Source: Gaetbulibacter sp. S0825
Lineage (GTDB): Bacteria > Bacteroidota > Bacteroidia > Flavobacteriales > Flavobacteriaceae
Length of the DNA: 64,000 nt
NCBI RefSeq assembly: GCF_011777505.1
Contig: NZ_JAATJT010000002.1
Span: 434,001 to 498,000 of the forward strand
Direction: 5' to 3'
A model generated the notes under the pieces. That model ran no database searches. It had not been told where the DNA came from and saw only the letters and a list, made by a program, of their open reading frames with translations. Shown one piece after another: positions 17,085 through 25,494 of the stretch. The first letter of the stretch is position 1. The number at the start of each line of letters is the position of its first letter. Position numbers and translations under genes: made by a program.

Positions 17085-17851
17085 TTAAATTCTTTCGTAA
17101 AATACGATATAACCTCATGGAAACAGGAAAAACAGGCAAGTACTTTAAATACGCTATTGGTGAGATAGTATTAGTGGTTATCGGTATATTAATTGCATTA
17201 CAAATTAATAATTGGAATGAAAACCGAAAAAAAATTGTGCAGGAGGTGTTTATTCTTGAAAAATTACAATTTGATATTGCATTAGATTTAAGTGCAATAT
17301 CAATTGAATTGACAGACATTGATAATAATATAAATGAATTAACTTTTTGTACTGATGCCATTTTAGGTAAGACGGAGCCAACTCGAGAAGAATTTATCAA
17401 AAACCTAAATTCATTATTAACAATTAGTCTTTTTGACCAAAACCAAACAACTTTCAATAATATAGTGTCGTCTGGCCAAATAGAATATATACAAAATCAA
17501 GCCTTAACAGATTCGATAACAAAATATTATAATTACGATTATAAAGGTTGGGATACAGCTTTACGAGATTACACTAGAAATATTACAGCACCTTTTATGT
17601 TAAATTTCGATCATATACCACAGGCTAATCTTGGTGATAGAGGTTTTGATGATTTTATTAAAATTGATATTAACCAATCTAAAATAAAACCTAAAACTTT
17701 GGAAGATTATCGAAATGAAGTGTTTTTTTTAAACACCTTACGTCAGAAAATATGGAACATGGAAGGGCAAAAAATTCAATATCAAAACTTAAAGAAAATG
17801 ATGTTTCAATTAAGTAATCAAATAGACAGCGAATTAAAAAAATCTAAATGA
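17081..17851 (+). CDS. DUF6090-type membrane protein, copy 5
   Basis: This 256-aa copy has the consensus module MIKFFRKIRYNLMETGKTGK and the helix EIVLVVIGILIALQIN. The C-terminal 205 residues differ from all neighbours. Both ends overlap by 4 nt with the adjacent copies (ATGA at 17081-17084 and at 17848-17851), which favours coupled translation. Function unknown. Confidence 0.85.
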   Translation: MIKFFRKIRYNLMETGKTGKYFKYAIGEIVLVVIGILIALQINNWNENRKKIVQEVFILEKLQFDIALDLSAISIELTDIDNNINELTFCTDAILGKTEPTREEFIKNLNSLLTISLFDQNQTTFNNIVSSGQIEYIQNQALTDSITKYYNYDYKGWDTALRDYTRNITAPFMLNFDHIPQANLGDRGFDDFIKIDINQSKIKPKTLEDYRNEVFFLNTLRQKIWNMEGQKIQYQNLKKMMFQLSNQIDSELKKSK

Positions 17852-18579
17852 TAAAATTCTTTAGAAAAATACGATACAACCTTATGGAAACAGGAAAAAC
17901 AAGCAAGTACTTTAAATACGCTATTGGCGAAATTGTTCTGGTTGTTATCGGGATTTTAATAGCATTAAGCATTAATAATTGGAATGAAGGGAGAAAGAAC
18001 GACCGAAAAGAATCTCTATTAATTAAAAATATAATAGAAGACCTAAGTCTAGATTCGGTCCATATTAACAAAGCTTTGGATGAATTGGCTAGTCAAATGG
18101 ATGTTATTGACGATTTGATTGGCAAGGCACTTGATGGTAAAAAAACATTGAATTATGACTTAATTGGGCTTGTCCGATATTCATCAGACTTCAGACCAAT
18201 ATCTCAACGAAATCATGCTGAATCTGTGAGTAATTTAGAAAATGAATTTATGCGAAAAACAATTCAAAACTATTTTTTAAAGGAAGATCAAGTATTGGAT
18301 ATTTTTAAGGAGTATGAAGGTATTATTCATAACAAAGTTAGGCCTCATTTAAGTGATGTTGGGATGCACAATCTTAAATCACTTTATGAAAAACCAGATT
18401 ATATAGATAATGTGCTACTTCATCCTCAAGTTCTTGAAGAACAATTGAAAAATGTAAAATTTCAACAACTTCTTTTTGAGCGCCGACTTAAAACGGGCTC
18501 ATTTAAAAGATTTTTGGAGGAACTAAAGATGGACAATCAAGAGCTTATTATAATTCTAAGTAAGAACAATAATTATTAA
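17848..18579 (+). CDS. DUF6090-type membrane protein, copy 6
   Basis: The last copy of the array encodes 243 aa. The module MIKFFRKIRYNLMETGKTSK and the helix EIVLVVIGILIALSIN are followed by a charged helical domain. The start overlaps the stop of copy 5. After it comes a 97-bp gap with the palindrome TTAAACGTTTAA (18650-18661) and no clear terminator, then the YtxH gene. Function unknown. Confidence 0.85.
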   Translation: MIKFFRKIRYNLMETGKTSKYFKYAIGEIVLVVIGILIALSINNWNEGRKNDRKESLLIKNIIEDLSLDSVHINKALDELASQMDVIDDLIGKALDGKKTLNYDLIGLVRYSSDFRPISQRNHAESVSNLENEFMRKTIQNYFLKEDQVLDIFKEYEGIIHNKVRPHLSDVGMHNLKSLYEKPDYIDNVLLHPQVLEEQLKNVKFQQLLFERRLKTGSFKRFLEELKMDNQELIIILSKNNNY

Positions 18580-18676
18580 TAAATTTTTAAAGTTAAATAG
18601 TTGACTTTGGAATGGTTGTAACAAATAGGTTGAATGTTATACTAATAAGTTAAACGTTTAATTAAAAAGAAAAATT

Positions 18677-19000
18677 ATGATTCAGTATAAAGGAGCAATT
18701 ATATTAGGAGTTTTAGCTGGAGCAGCTGCAGGGATTTTATTAGCACCAGAAAAAGGAAGCCTTACCAGAGATAATCTTAAGAGAGAAGCAAAAGACATAA
18801 AAGATAAATTATCTAAGGATTTCAAAGAGGTTAAAGATGACTTATCTAAAACGGCAAAATCTGGTAAAAACACTTTTAAAAAAGAAATGAAAGACGTTGC
18901 CTCTAGGACAAGCCATAAAACAGAGCAAGCTATTATGTTTTTAGAAAAGCAATTAGCAATACTAAAAGAAAAAAATAAATCGTTTCAAACTACTAGCTAG
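18677..19000 (+). CDS. YtxH domain protein
   Basis: The 107-aa product has an N-terminal glycine/alanine-rich helix (GAIILGVLAGAAAGILLAPEKG) ending in the APEKG motif typical of YtxH-type small stress proteins, followed by a Lys/Asp-rich amphipathic helix (KDIKDKLSKDFKEVKDDLSK). These proteins sit in the membrane and are often induced by envelope or general stress. The stop codon TAG is embedded in a CTAG that is also the stop of the convergent GNAT gene, a 4-bp overlap. Confidence 0.8.
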   Translation: MIQYKGAIILGVLAGAAAGILLAPEKGSLTRDNLKREAKDIKDKLSKDFKEVKDDLSKTAKSGKNTFKKEMKDVASRTSHKTEQAIMFLEKQLAILKEKNKSFQTTS

Positions 19001-19569
19001 AACCCTTTAAAAATTGTGGCTTTTATCTCAGGCCATTCATCTTTTAAAATGCCATAACAGCAGGTGCTTCGCTTAAAGCCATCGCGCATTAGTGTGTCTT
19101 TTCGTAGGATACCCTCAAGTTTTGCATTAAGTTTTTCAACCGCTTTTCGCGAGGCTGTGTTACGTTCGTCAATTCTAAATTCTACCTTATCAAACTCTAA
19201 AGTTTCAAAAGCATATTGCAGCATTAAAAATTTCATATGGGTATTTAATCCAGTACCTTGAAATTGTTTCCCTATCCAAGTCCAACCAATATGAAGCACC
19301 TTGTTTTTCCAATTAATAAGTCCAAAACGTGTACTTCCAGCATAGGTTTGAGTTTGCTTATCAAAAATTATAATGGGAATAATGGTTTTGTGATAATAAC
19401 CATCAACAGCAACTTGCACGTAGGCTTTTAATTTTTCAGGAGTCGAAATATCGCTTGGCGAATATTGTATTAAGTTGTCTTGACTAGCTATCTCGATAAG
19501 GTTTTTGTAGTTACTTAAATCTAACAGTGAGAGTTTAACGCGCTCGTTTTCTAATGTTGGTGCAATCAT
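18997..19569 (-). CDS. GNAT acetyltransferase, RimJ/RimL type
   Basis: The 190-aa protein has the GNAT fold in the RimJ/RimL arrangement, in which an acetyl group moves from acetyl-CoA to an amine. The acetyl-CoA loop lies in WIGKQFQGTGLNTHMKFLMLQYAFE (about residues 95-120), and FDKVEFRIDERNTASRKAVEKLNAKLEG is the characteristic second half. Its start overlaps the end of the alpha/beta hydrolase gene by 4 nt (ATGA), so the two form an operon. Substrate unknown. Confidence 0.85.
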   Translation of the reverse strand: MIAPTLENERVKLSLLDLSNYKNLIEIASQDNLIQYSPSDISTPEKLKAYVQVAVDGYYHKTIIPIIIFDKQTQTYAGSTRFGLINWKNKVLHIGWTWIGKQFQGTGLNTHMKFLMLQYAFETLEFDKVEFRIDERNTASRKAVEKLNAKLEGILRKDTLMRDGFKRSTCCYGILKDEWPEIKATIFKGF

Positions 19570-20201
19570 ACTAAATTATTTATAAGTTCAACATTAACTA
19601 TATGCTTCCCTTCAAAAGGATTGATATTCAAGTTATTACCAAATAACTCAAATGCTCGAGTTTTTTCTAACTCCATACGCTCATTACTCAAATACTCATC
19701 TGCAGTACCATAAATAAGTGTTACTTGAGCTTTTAAAAATTCAAAATCCTTTTTTCTTAACTCTTTTGGTATTCCACCAGACATTAATACTAATTGGCTA
19801 CATTGTAACTGTCTTGTGGCCAGATATCGCATTGCAACACTAACGCCTTGTGAATACCCTACAACAATAAGGTTTTTATCCTTTGGAATATTTTCAGCTT
19901 CAAAAACTGCATCAAAATAATGCATTACATTATCTGTTTCTTTTACTGTATTTTCTTTGGTTAACCAACTTGCTCCAACATGTTTAAAAGCAGGTTGTAT
20001 ATAATATTTGCTTTGTGCTTGAGGAGCAATAATGTAATTCTCGTCAGGATTTAATTCTTTAAAGTATTTTAAAAAGTATCTACTTAAATAACCCATACCA
20101 TGACACACAAACCACATATTTTTTGTCTTGGAGGTAAGCGCATTTAATGTAGAGTAGGAGTTTGTCGTTTTGTATGATATTTCTTTTTCAACTGAATTCA
20201 T
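19566..20201 (-). CDS. Alpha/beta hydrolase (carboxylesterase-like)
   Basis: Starting at the ATG at 20201 the protein has 211 aa. An upstream in-frame ATG at 20261 would add 20 residues but would overlap the divergent thioesterase start, so the shorter form is preferred. The oxyanion loop is WFVCHGMGYLSRYF. The nucleophile is in VVGYSQGVSVAMRY, a G-Y-S-Q-G elbow as in phospholipase/carboxylesterases, and the His is in EGKHIVN near the C-terminus. It is adjacent to the menaquinone genes but divergent. A menH role is possible only as speculation. Confidence 0.75.
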   Translation of the reverse strand: MNSVEKEISYKTTNSYSTLNALTSKTKNMWFVCHGMGYLSRYFLKYFKELNPDENYIIAPQAQSKYYIQPAFKHVGASWLTKENTVKETDNVMHYFDAVFEAENIPKDKNLIVVGYSQGVSVAMRYLATRQLQCSQLVLMSGGIPKELRKKDFEFLKAQVTLIYGTADEYLSNERMELEKTRAFELFGNNLNINPFEGKHIVNVELINNLV

Positions 20202-20255
20202 TTGTGGTGTTGGTTTTGTACATTTACATCTAGATATTAAAAGTAAACTTTTTAT

Positions 20256-20681
20256 ATGCAATTATCTAAACAAGATGCAATCGCACAGGCAAATTCTATT
20301 TGCAAAAACACCCTTATGGAGACTTTAAATATTGAGTTTATTGATTTTGGCGATGATTTTGTCATTGCAAAAATGCCAGTAAATTCTAGAGTTTATCAGC
20401 CAGATGGGGTACTTCATGGTGGTGCAACTGTAGCATTAGCAGAAACAACAGGGAGTTTTGCAGCTCATATGTTTTTAGATTTAAAAAATGTGTTTGTTCG
20501 TGGTATTGAGATTTCAGCCAACCATATAAAAAGTGTTAAAGAGGGTCATGTATATGCCAAAGCATCATTTATTCATAAAGGAAGAACAACACAATTGTTA
20601 GAAGTTAAAATTACGGATGATGATGAAAATTTAATATCACTGTGTAAATTAACTACAGTAGCAATACCAAAATCTAAATAA
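20256..20681 (+). CDS. menI: Hotdog-fold acyl-CoA thioesterase, candidate DHNA-CoA hydrolase
   Basis: The 141-aa protein belongs to the PaaI/YdiI group of hotdog thioesterases. The signature GVLHGGATVALAETTGSFAA includes the catalytic acid (E) used by this subfamily. It sits immediately upstream of menF (4 bp) and menD, so the best guess is 1,4-dihydroxy-2-naphthoyl-CoA hydrolase, the step between MenB and MenA. Related enzymes can hydrolyse other aryl-CoA esters. The gene symbol rests on context rather than on a diagnostic residue. Confidence 0.7.
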   Translation: MQLSKQDAIAQANSICKNTLMETLNIEFIDFGDDFVIAKMPVNSRVYQPDGVLHGGATVALAETTGSFAAHMFLDLKNVFVRGIEISANHIKSVKEGHVYAKASFIHKGRTTQLLEVKITDDDENLISLCKLTTVAIPKSK

Positions 20682-20685
20682 CTTG

Positions 20686-21807
20686 ATGACTTCAAAGGAT
20701 TTTTTAGGTTACATTAATAAGCATTATGACAAAAATCTGCCATTTGTAGCTTATAGTTTGCCAAACACGTTTGAGATTAAAGCCGTTTTGCAAAAAGACG
20801 AAACACTCTATAAAATTGAAGATTTTACTGAAACTGGTTTTGTATTTGCACCTTTTGATATTAGAAAAGATGCTATTTTGTTGCCTTACAGTAAATCGAG
20901 AATGCTCTTAACAACAGAAGACTTAAGTATCGATGAATATGAACCAATGTCTTTTGAAACTGAAAACAATAAACAACATCACTTACACCTGGTAGAAAAA
21001 GGAGTGGAGACAATTAATGAGGGTAATCTTGAAAAAGTAGTGCTTTCGAGAAAAGAAATTTTAAAGTTAAAGTCTCCTTTAGATATTTTAAAAGTTTTTA
21101 AAACCTTATTAAACAATTATAATTCGGCATTTGTCTATTGTTGGTATCACCCAAAAGTAGGGTTATGGCTAGGCGCAACACCAGAAACCTTATTGAGTAT
21201 AGAGAGTAACAGATTTTCTACTATGGCTTTAGCAGGTACACAGGATTATGTTGGTACACTAGATGTTAGTTGGAATACTAAAGAAATTGAGGAACAAAAA
21301 TTGGTTTCTGACTATGTTGAAAAGGCTTTGCAAGAGCATATTAAAGATGTAGAATTATCTGATGTGCAAACCGTAAAAGCAGGAAGACTCTTGCATTTAA
21401 AAACAGATATCACTGGAGAGTTGATGGATCACTCAAAAAGTATTCAAAAACTTATTTTAAAATTACATCCAACACCAGCAGTTTGTGGTTTGCCTAAAAT
21501 TGATGCTATGCAGTTTATTTTAGATAACGAGCATTATAACCGTGAGTTTTATTCTGGATTTTTAGGAGAACTAAATAAAGAAACAAAAGTTAAACCACGT
21601 TCTGGACGCAGAAATATTGAGAATGCTGCCTATGCATTTAATAAGCGCTCAACCAATTTGTTTGTAAATCTTAGATGCATGCAATTACAGGATTCTAAAG
21701 CTATTTTATATGTAGGAGGTGGAATTACTAAAGACTCCATTCCAGAAAATGAATGGCTTGAAACTGTTAATAAAACCAATACGATTAAAAGCGTTATAGT
21801 TTCATAA
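20686..21807 (+). CDS. menF: Isochorismate synthase
   Basis: The 373-aa chorismate-utilising enzyme converts chorismate to isochorismate, the entry to menaquinone synthesis. The C-terminal two-thirds is the chorismate-binding domain, with WYHPKVGLWLGATPETLL, STMALAGTQ, the HLKTDITGEL helix, HPTPAVCGLPK and EFYSGFLGE all visible. ATG at 20686 is chosen; a TTG directly before it is not needed. The gene follows the thioesterase after 4 bp and precedes menD. Confidence 0.93.
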   Translation: MTSKDFLGYINKHYDKNLPFVAYSLPNTFEIKAVLQKDETLYKIEDFTETGFVFAPFDIRKDAILLPYSKSRMLLTTEDLSIDEYEPMSFETENNKQHHLHLVEKGVETINEGNLEKVVLSRKEILKLKSPLDILKVFKTLLNNYNSAFVYCWYHPKVGLWLGATPETLLSIESNRFSTMALAGTQDYVGTLDVSWNTKEIEEQKLVSDYVEKALQEHIKDVELSDVQTVKAGRLLHLKTDITGELMDHSKSIQKLILKLHPTPAVCGLPKIDAMQFILDNEHYNREFYSGFLGELNKETKVKPRSGRRNIENAAYAFNKRSTNLFVNLRCMQLQDSKAILYVGGGITKDSIPENEWLETVNKTNTIKSVIVS

Positions 21808-21823
21808 AATGAAGTATTATAAA

Positions 21824-21831
21824 TAACTTTG
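21824..21831 (+). promoter_or_regulatory. Bacteroidota -7 box (TAACTTTG) before menD
   Basis: A perfect TAnnTTTG match lies 8 bp before the menD ATG at 21840. The alternative GTG start at 21831 would overlap the box, so its position favours ATG and a very short leader. No TTG at the -33 spacing was found. Confidence 0.4.
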
Positions 21832-21839
21832 TGTATTCA

Positions 21840-23585
21840 ATGAAACTACCAAAAATTCCTTTAGCACAAACCATTATTCAGCTTTGTATAGCTAAAAAGA
21901 TGAAGCATATCGTTATTTCTCCAGGTAGCCGAAACGCTCCATTAACTATTGGGTTTTCTAATCATGAGTATTTTTCTTGTTACAGTATCGTTGACGAGCG
22001 TTGTGCTGCTTTTTTTGCATTGGGTATTGCCCAGCAATTACAAGAACCTGTTGCTCTGGTCTGTACTTCTGGTAGTGCGATGTTAAATTATTATCCAGCA
22101 ATAGCTGAAGCCTACTATAGTAGCATTCCATTAGTAGTGATTTCGGCAGATAGACCAAACCATTTAGTCGGTATTGGTGATGGGCAAACTATTAATCAAA
22201 AAGGTGTTTATCAAAATCATATTTTGTACGAAGCAAATCTTAAAGAAGATATTATTATAGATAATAATAGTTCAATAGATGAGCCAACTATTATTAAAAA
22301 CCTAGAAAATAAAGTAGATCGATTTCTAGGACTTCAAAAAGACTTAGCTGAGTTTAACGTTGACGAAATTAATAGCGCGATTAATTCTGCCATCATCAAT
22401 AGAGGACCAGTACATATTAATGCACCCTTTAATGAGCCCTTATATGATATGGTTGATGAGTTTTCTGTAACTGTTAAGCCTGCTCAACCAAATTTTGTTA
22501 GTCATAAAGAGGATTTATCTTCTTATGCTCAATCATGGAATAAAGCATCAAAAAAAATGGTGCTCGTAGGCGTTAATGCACCAAACGCTATTGATAAAAA
22601 GATTTTAGAGTTTTTAGCCAATGATGACAGTGTGATTGTATTTACCGAAACAACATCAAATTTATATCACGATGAATTTTTTCCAAGCATTGATAAGATA
22701 ATTGCTCCTCTTGAAAATGCTGATTTTGAGAAATTACAACCAGAAATATTATTAACTTTTGGAGGCTTAATAGTGTCAAAAAAAGTAAAAGCTTTTCTTA
22801 GAAAACACCAACCAAAGCAGCATTGGCATATAGACGAAACAAAAGCTAATGACACATTCTTTAGTTTAAGTAATCATTTTAAATACTCTGTAAATCAGTT
22901 TTTTAATCAGTTTTTATCTGATGTAAGGCATATGGAAAGTGTATACAAACCTTATTGGAGTAAAGTAAAAGCGTATAGAAAAGTAGAGCATGAAAAGTAT
23001 CTTGAAAATTGTGAGCATTCCGATTTAAAAGTTTTCGAAAAAGTGTTGCAATCGCTTCCAAATAACGCAATTGTTCATTCTGGAAATAGTTCAGCCATAA
23101 GATATATGCAGCTTTTTAATACTAATAAGAATTTACAAGTCTATTGTAATAGAGGTACTAGTGGAATAGACGGAAGTACCTCAACAGCAATTGGTGCAGC
23201 TGTAGCTTCTAAAGAACAAACTATTTTAATTACTGGAGATTTAAGTTTCTTTTATGATAGCAATGCGTTGTGGAATAATTATATTCCAAATAATTTCAGA
23301 ATTATACTTATTAATAATGGAGGAGGAGGTATCTTTAGAATCCTTCCAGGACACAAAAACACCGATAATTTTGACACGTATTTTGAAACCAAACATAACT
23401 TAACAGCAAAACAATTGTGTGCAATGTATAATATTGCATATCAAGAGGCTAATAGTATGATGAATCTTAAAAATGAACTCCAAAATTTTTATGATGTAGA
23501 TAGAACTCCCAAGTTGCTTGAAATTTTTACTCCAAGGGAGAATAACGATCAAATTTTATTGAATTATTTTAAAGCATTAGTTTAA
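21840..23585 (+). CDS. menD: SEPHCHC synthase (2-succinyl-5-enolpyruvyl-6-hydroxy-3-cyclohexene-1-carboxylate synthase)
   Basis: The 581-aa thiamine-diphosphate enzyme joins isochorismate and 2-oxoglutarate. The N-terminal PYR domain shows HIVISPGSRNAPLTIGF and VALVCTSGSAMLNYYPAIAEAYY, and VISADRP follows. The C-terminal PP domain has GTSGIDGSTSTAIGAA and TGDLSFFYDSNALWN, with the metal-binding GDLS..N pattern. ATG at 21840 gives the family start; a GTG three codons upstream is rejected because it overlaps a -7 box. The gene is monocistronic or the last of the thioesterase-menF unit. Confidence 0.96.
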   Translation: MKLPKIPLAQTIIQLCIAKKMKHIVISPGSRNAPLTIGFSNHEYFSCYSIVDERCAAFFALGIAQQLQEPVALVCTSGSAMLNYYPAIAEAYYSSIPLVVISADRPNHLVGIGDGQTINQKGVYQNHILYEANLKEDIIIDNNSSIDEPTIIKNLENKVDRFLGLQKDLAEFNVDEINSAINSAIINRGPVHINAPFNEPLYDMVDEFSVTVKPAQPNFVSHKEDLSSYAQSWNKASKKMVLVGVNAPNAIDKKILEFLANDDSVIVFTETTSNLYHDEFFPSIDKIIAPLENADFEKLQPEILLTFGGLIVSKKVKAFLRKHQPKQHWHIDETKANDTFFSLSNHFKYSVNQFFNQFLSDVRHMESVYKPYWSKVKAYRKVEHEKYLENCEHSDLKVFEKVLQSLPNNAIVHSGNSSAIRYMQLFNTNKNLQVYCNRGTSGIDGSTSTAIGAAVASKEQTILITGDLSFFYDSNALWNNYIPNNFRIILINNGGGGIFRILPGHKNTDNFDTYFETKHNLTAKQLCAMYNIAYQEANSMMNLKNELQNFYDVDRTPKLLEIFTPRENNDQILLNYFKALV

Positions 23586-23660
23586 ATCTTCAGTGACTTT
23601 TTTTGTATTTTAGTGTCATATTGGTAGTTAGTATAATTAATTTTAAAAAACAATGTAATT

Positions 23661-23999
23661 ATGAGTAAAAGAGACGAACTTATTGCAAAGTATGCAGCAG
23701 ATTTAAAAGACAAGTGTGGTATGAAACCTGACATGGATTTATTAACCAAAGTAACTATTGGTTGTGGACCATCTATTTACAATGCTGATGCTGCAACTGT
23801 ATCTGGATCAGATGCATCAGAATTAGCAACAGTGAAAAACAACTTCTTGATTAAAAAATTAGGCTTGAAGGATAGTGCAGATTTAGATAAAGCTATAGAT
23901 AAAGTTATGGACACTTATGGACGCTCAAACAGAAACAAATATAGAGCTGTAGTTTACTATATGTTAACAAAACATTTCGGTAAAGAATCTGCTTATTAA
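23661..23999 (+). CDS. DUF2853 family protein
   Basis: The 112-aa product begins MSKRDELIAKYAADLKDK and matches my memory of the small DUF2853 family: helical, with a CG-containing turn (TIGCGPSIYNADAATVSG), and a basic C-terminus with YRAVVYYMLTKHFGK. It is soluble. No function is known. It has its own terminator immediately downstream and lies inside the menaquinone region without an obvious link. Confidence 0.75.
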   Translation: MSKRDELIAKYAADLKDKCGMKPDMDLLTKVTIGCGPSIYNADAATVSGSDASELATVKNNFLIKKLGLKDSADLDKAIDKVMDTYGRSNRNKYRAVVYYMLTKHFGKESAY

Positions 24000-24042
24000 A
24001 TAAAAAATATAAGCTTATAAGATATGAGCTTAACCATTATTT

Positions 24043-24074
24043 AAAGCGTCACAATTAGTTGTGGCGCTTTTTTA
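24043..24074 (+). terminator. Intrinsic terminator after the DUF2853 gene
   Basis: AAAGCGTCACAA pairs with TTGTGGCGCTTT around TTAG, with one G-T pair, then a run of T. It closes the DUF2853 gene and precedes the cvfB -7 box by about 20 bp. Confidence 0.85.
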
Positions 24075-24093
24075 TTTCTGCTATTAATATCCT

Positions 24094-24101
24094 TACATTT
24101 G
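24094..24101 (+). promoter_or_regulatory. Bacteroidota -7 box (TACATTTG), suggesting leaderless cvfB mRNA
   Basis: A perfect TAnnTTTG match ends 4 bp before the ATG at 24106. Transcription starting about 4-7 bp after the box would begin at or next to the start codon, giving a leaderless message. No -33 TTG is visible at normal spacing. Confidence 0.4.
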
Positions 24102-24105
24102 CACT

Positions 24106-24939
24106 ATGATAAACATTGGAGAATATAACACACTAACAATTCTTAGAGAAAAGGAACCAGGACTGTTTTTAAGCGATGAAGAAGGTGATGAAGTGCTTTT
24201 ACCTAACAGATATGTTCCTAAGGAGTTTAAAATTTGGGATAAGCTCGAAGTTTTTGTGTATTTAGATAATGATGAACGATTGGTGGCTGTTACCGACAGG
24301 CCATATATTACAAAGGGTGACTTTGCGCTATTGCGTTGTAACGATGTTACTAGTCATGGCGCTTTTTTGGATTGGGGTATGGTAAAAGAGCTGTTTTGCC
24401 CATTCAAAGAGCAAGCATTTAAAATGAAAAAAGGTGGTTGGTATTTGGTACACTGCTATTTAGACGAAGAAACTAATAGGTTGGTAGCTTCAAGTAAAAC
24501 CAATCATTTTTTAGATAATAAAGAGTTAACCGTTAGCCAATTTGAAGAAGTGGATCTTATTGTGTCACATCCTTCAGAAATTGGTATGAATGTAATCGTT
24601 AATAAAAAACATCTCGGGTTAATATTTAATGATGATATTTTTAAAGATTTGAGTGTTGGCGATAGATTAAAAGGTATCGTTAAAAAAATACGCCCCGATA
24701 ACAAGTTGGATATTGCATTAGGACAAATAGGTTATAGAAATATAGAGCCAAACGCTGAAGCAATTTTAAATGAGTTAGAAGACAATAGTGGCTTTTTAAA
24801 CTTAACCGATAAATCGTCACCTGAAGATATTAAAGAAGCACTTCAAATGAGTAAAAAAAGCTTTAAAAAAGCTGTTGGAACACTTTATAAACAACGAATT
24901 ATTACTATTGAAGACGATGGAATAAGATTAGTTGAGTGA
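24106..24939 (+). CDS. S1 domain RNA-binding protein, CvfB family
   Basis: The 277-aa protein has an N-terminal OB-like segment (MINIGEYNTLTILREKEPGLFL, a start typical of CvfB), two S1-type domains (about 65-135 and 140-210, the second with VGDRLKGIVKKIRPDNKLDIAL) and a C-terminal winged-helix (about 225-275, LYKQRIITIEDDGIRL). CvfB proteins bind RNA; in staphylococci they influence virulence gene expression, but in Bacteroidota their role is unknown. The 3' end overlaps the convergent gene at 24928 by 12 bp. Confidence 0.88.
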   Translation: MINIGEYNTLTILREKEPGLFLSDEEGDEVLLPNRYVPKEFKIWDKLEVFVYLDNDERLVAVTDRPYITKGDFALLRCNDVTSHGAFLDWGMVKELFCPFKEQAFKMKKGGWYLVHCYLDEETNRLVASSKTNHFLDNKELTVSQFEEVDLIVSHPSEIGMNVIVNKKHLGLIFNDDIFKDLSVGDRLKGIVKKIRPDNKLDIALGQIGYRNIEPNAEAILNELEDNSGFLNLTDKSSPEDIKEALQMSKKSFKKAVGTLYKQRIITIEDDGIRLVE

Positions 24940-25356
24940 GATATTTGCTTTGTTTTTAACTCTCTTATAAACTACCTCTAATCCTTGATATAAATTGTCA
25001 AAACAAATATCTTCCCAATAGCAAAAACTACTTTCTATCTCAGCACTCATTCGACTAGCACTATTGTAGCTTACTATTCCATACGCTGCTAAATTTGGTA
25101 ATGCTTGTCTAGCATCTTTTATATCTAATAAAGAAATAGAGTATGAATTAACTCTGTTAGCTATTATACCAAATGGTTTCGAGTCACCAAAGTACGTAAG
25201 AATATCACTAAGTGTTTTTCCTACTGAAATTAAGTCTATATGAGTTCCTTCATTAAATTCTACAACAGCTATATGCTCAAAAAAGTGTAGAGTTCCAACC
25301 TCAGTTTGTGTTTGCTTTACAATTAGATTTGCAACATTAGATTTTTCTACAGTCAT
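24928..25356 (-). CDS. STAS/SpoIIAA-like protein A of a tandem pair
   Basis: The 142-aa protein has no signal peptide or membrane segment. It shares a layout with its neighbour at 25495-25899: an N-terminal strand pair (GTLHFFEHIAVVEFNEG), then KTLSDILTYFGDSKPFGIIANRVNSYSISL, a helix and VAAY/AAYGIVSYNS. The pattern of strands and the KPFGI(I/V)xxR motif is conserved in both copies. Similar unnamed proteins occur in flavobacteria and the fold resembles SpoIIAA or STAS domains; this is inferred. It overlaps the end of cvfB by 12 bp. Function unknown. Confidence 0.7.
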   Translation of the reverse strand: MTVEKSNVANLIVKQTQTEVGTLHFFEHIAVVEFNEGTHIDLISVGKTLSDILTYFGDSKPFGIIANRVNSYSISLLDIKDARQALPNLAAYGIVSYNSASRMSAEIESSFCYWEDICFDNLYQGLEVVYKRVKNKANISLN

Positions 25357-25494
25357 AACTTTTACTTAATTTTTTTAATTGGTTGGGTGAAACCCATTTT
25401 AAGACACAATATTTATATTAAAGTCACAAAAAGAGCAAAACCAAGAAGTTACACTAGGGTTTTGGAGTATTAGATTTTTAAACTTTAGAAAGTT

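Noticed and set aside
13707-18579. Regularly repeated ~150-bp blocks as a CRISPR or phase-variation cassette
   Set aside because: The repeats are the 5' ends of intact coding genes, are ~750-1000 bp apart and differ at synonymous sites. No spacers or recombinase gene are present.
20202-20261. Upstream extension of the alpha/beta hydrolase (start at 20261)
   Set aside because: It would overlap the divergent thioesterase gene and adds residues unlike the family N-terminus.
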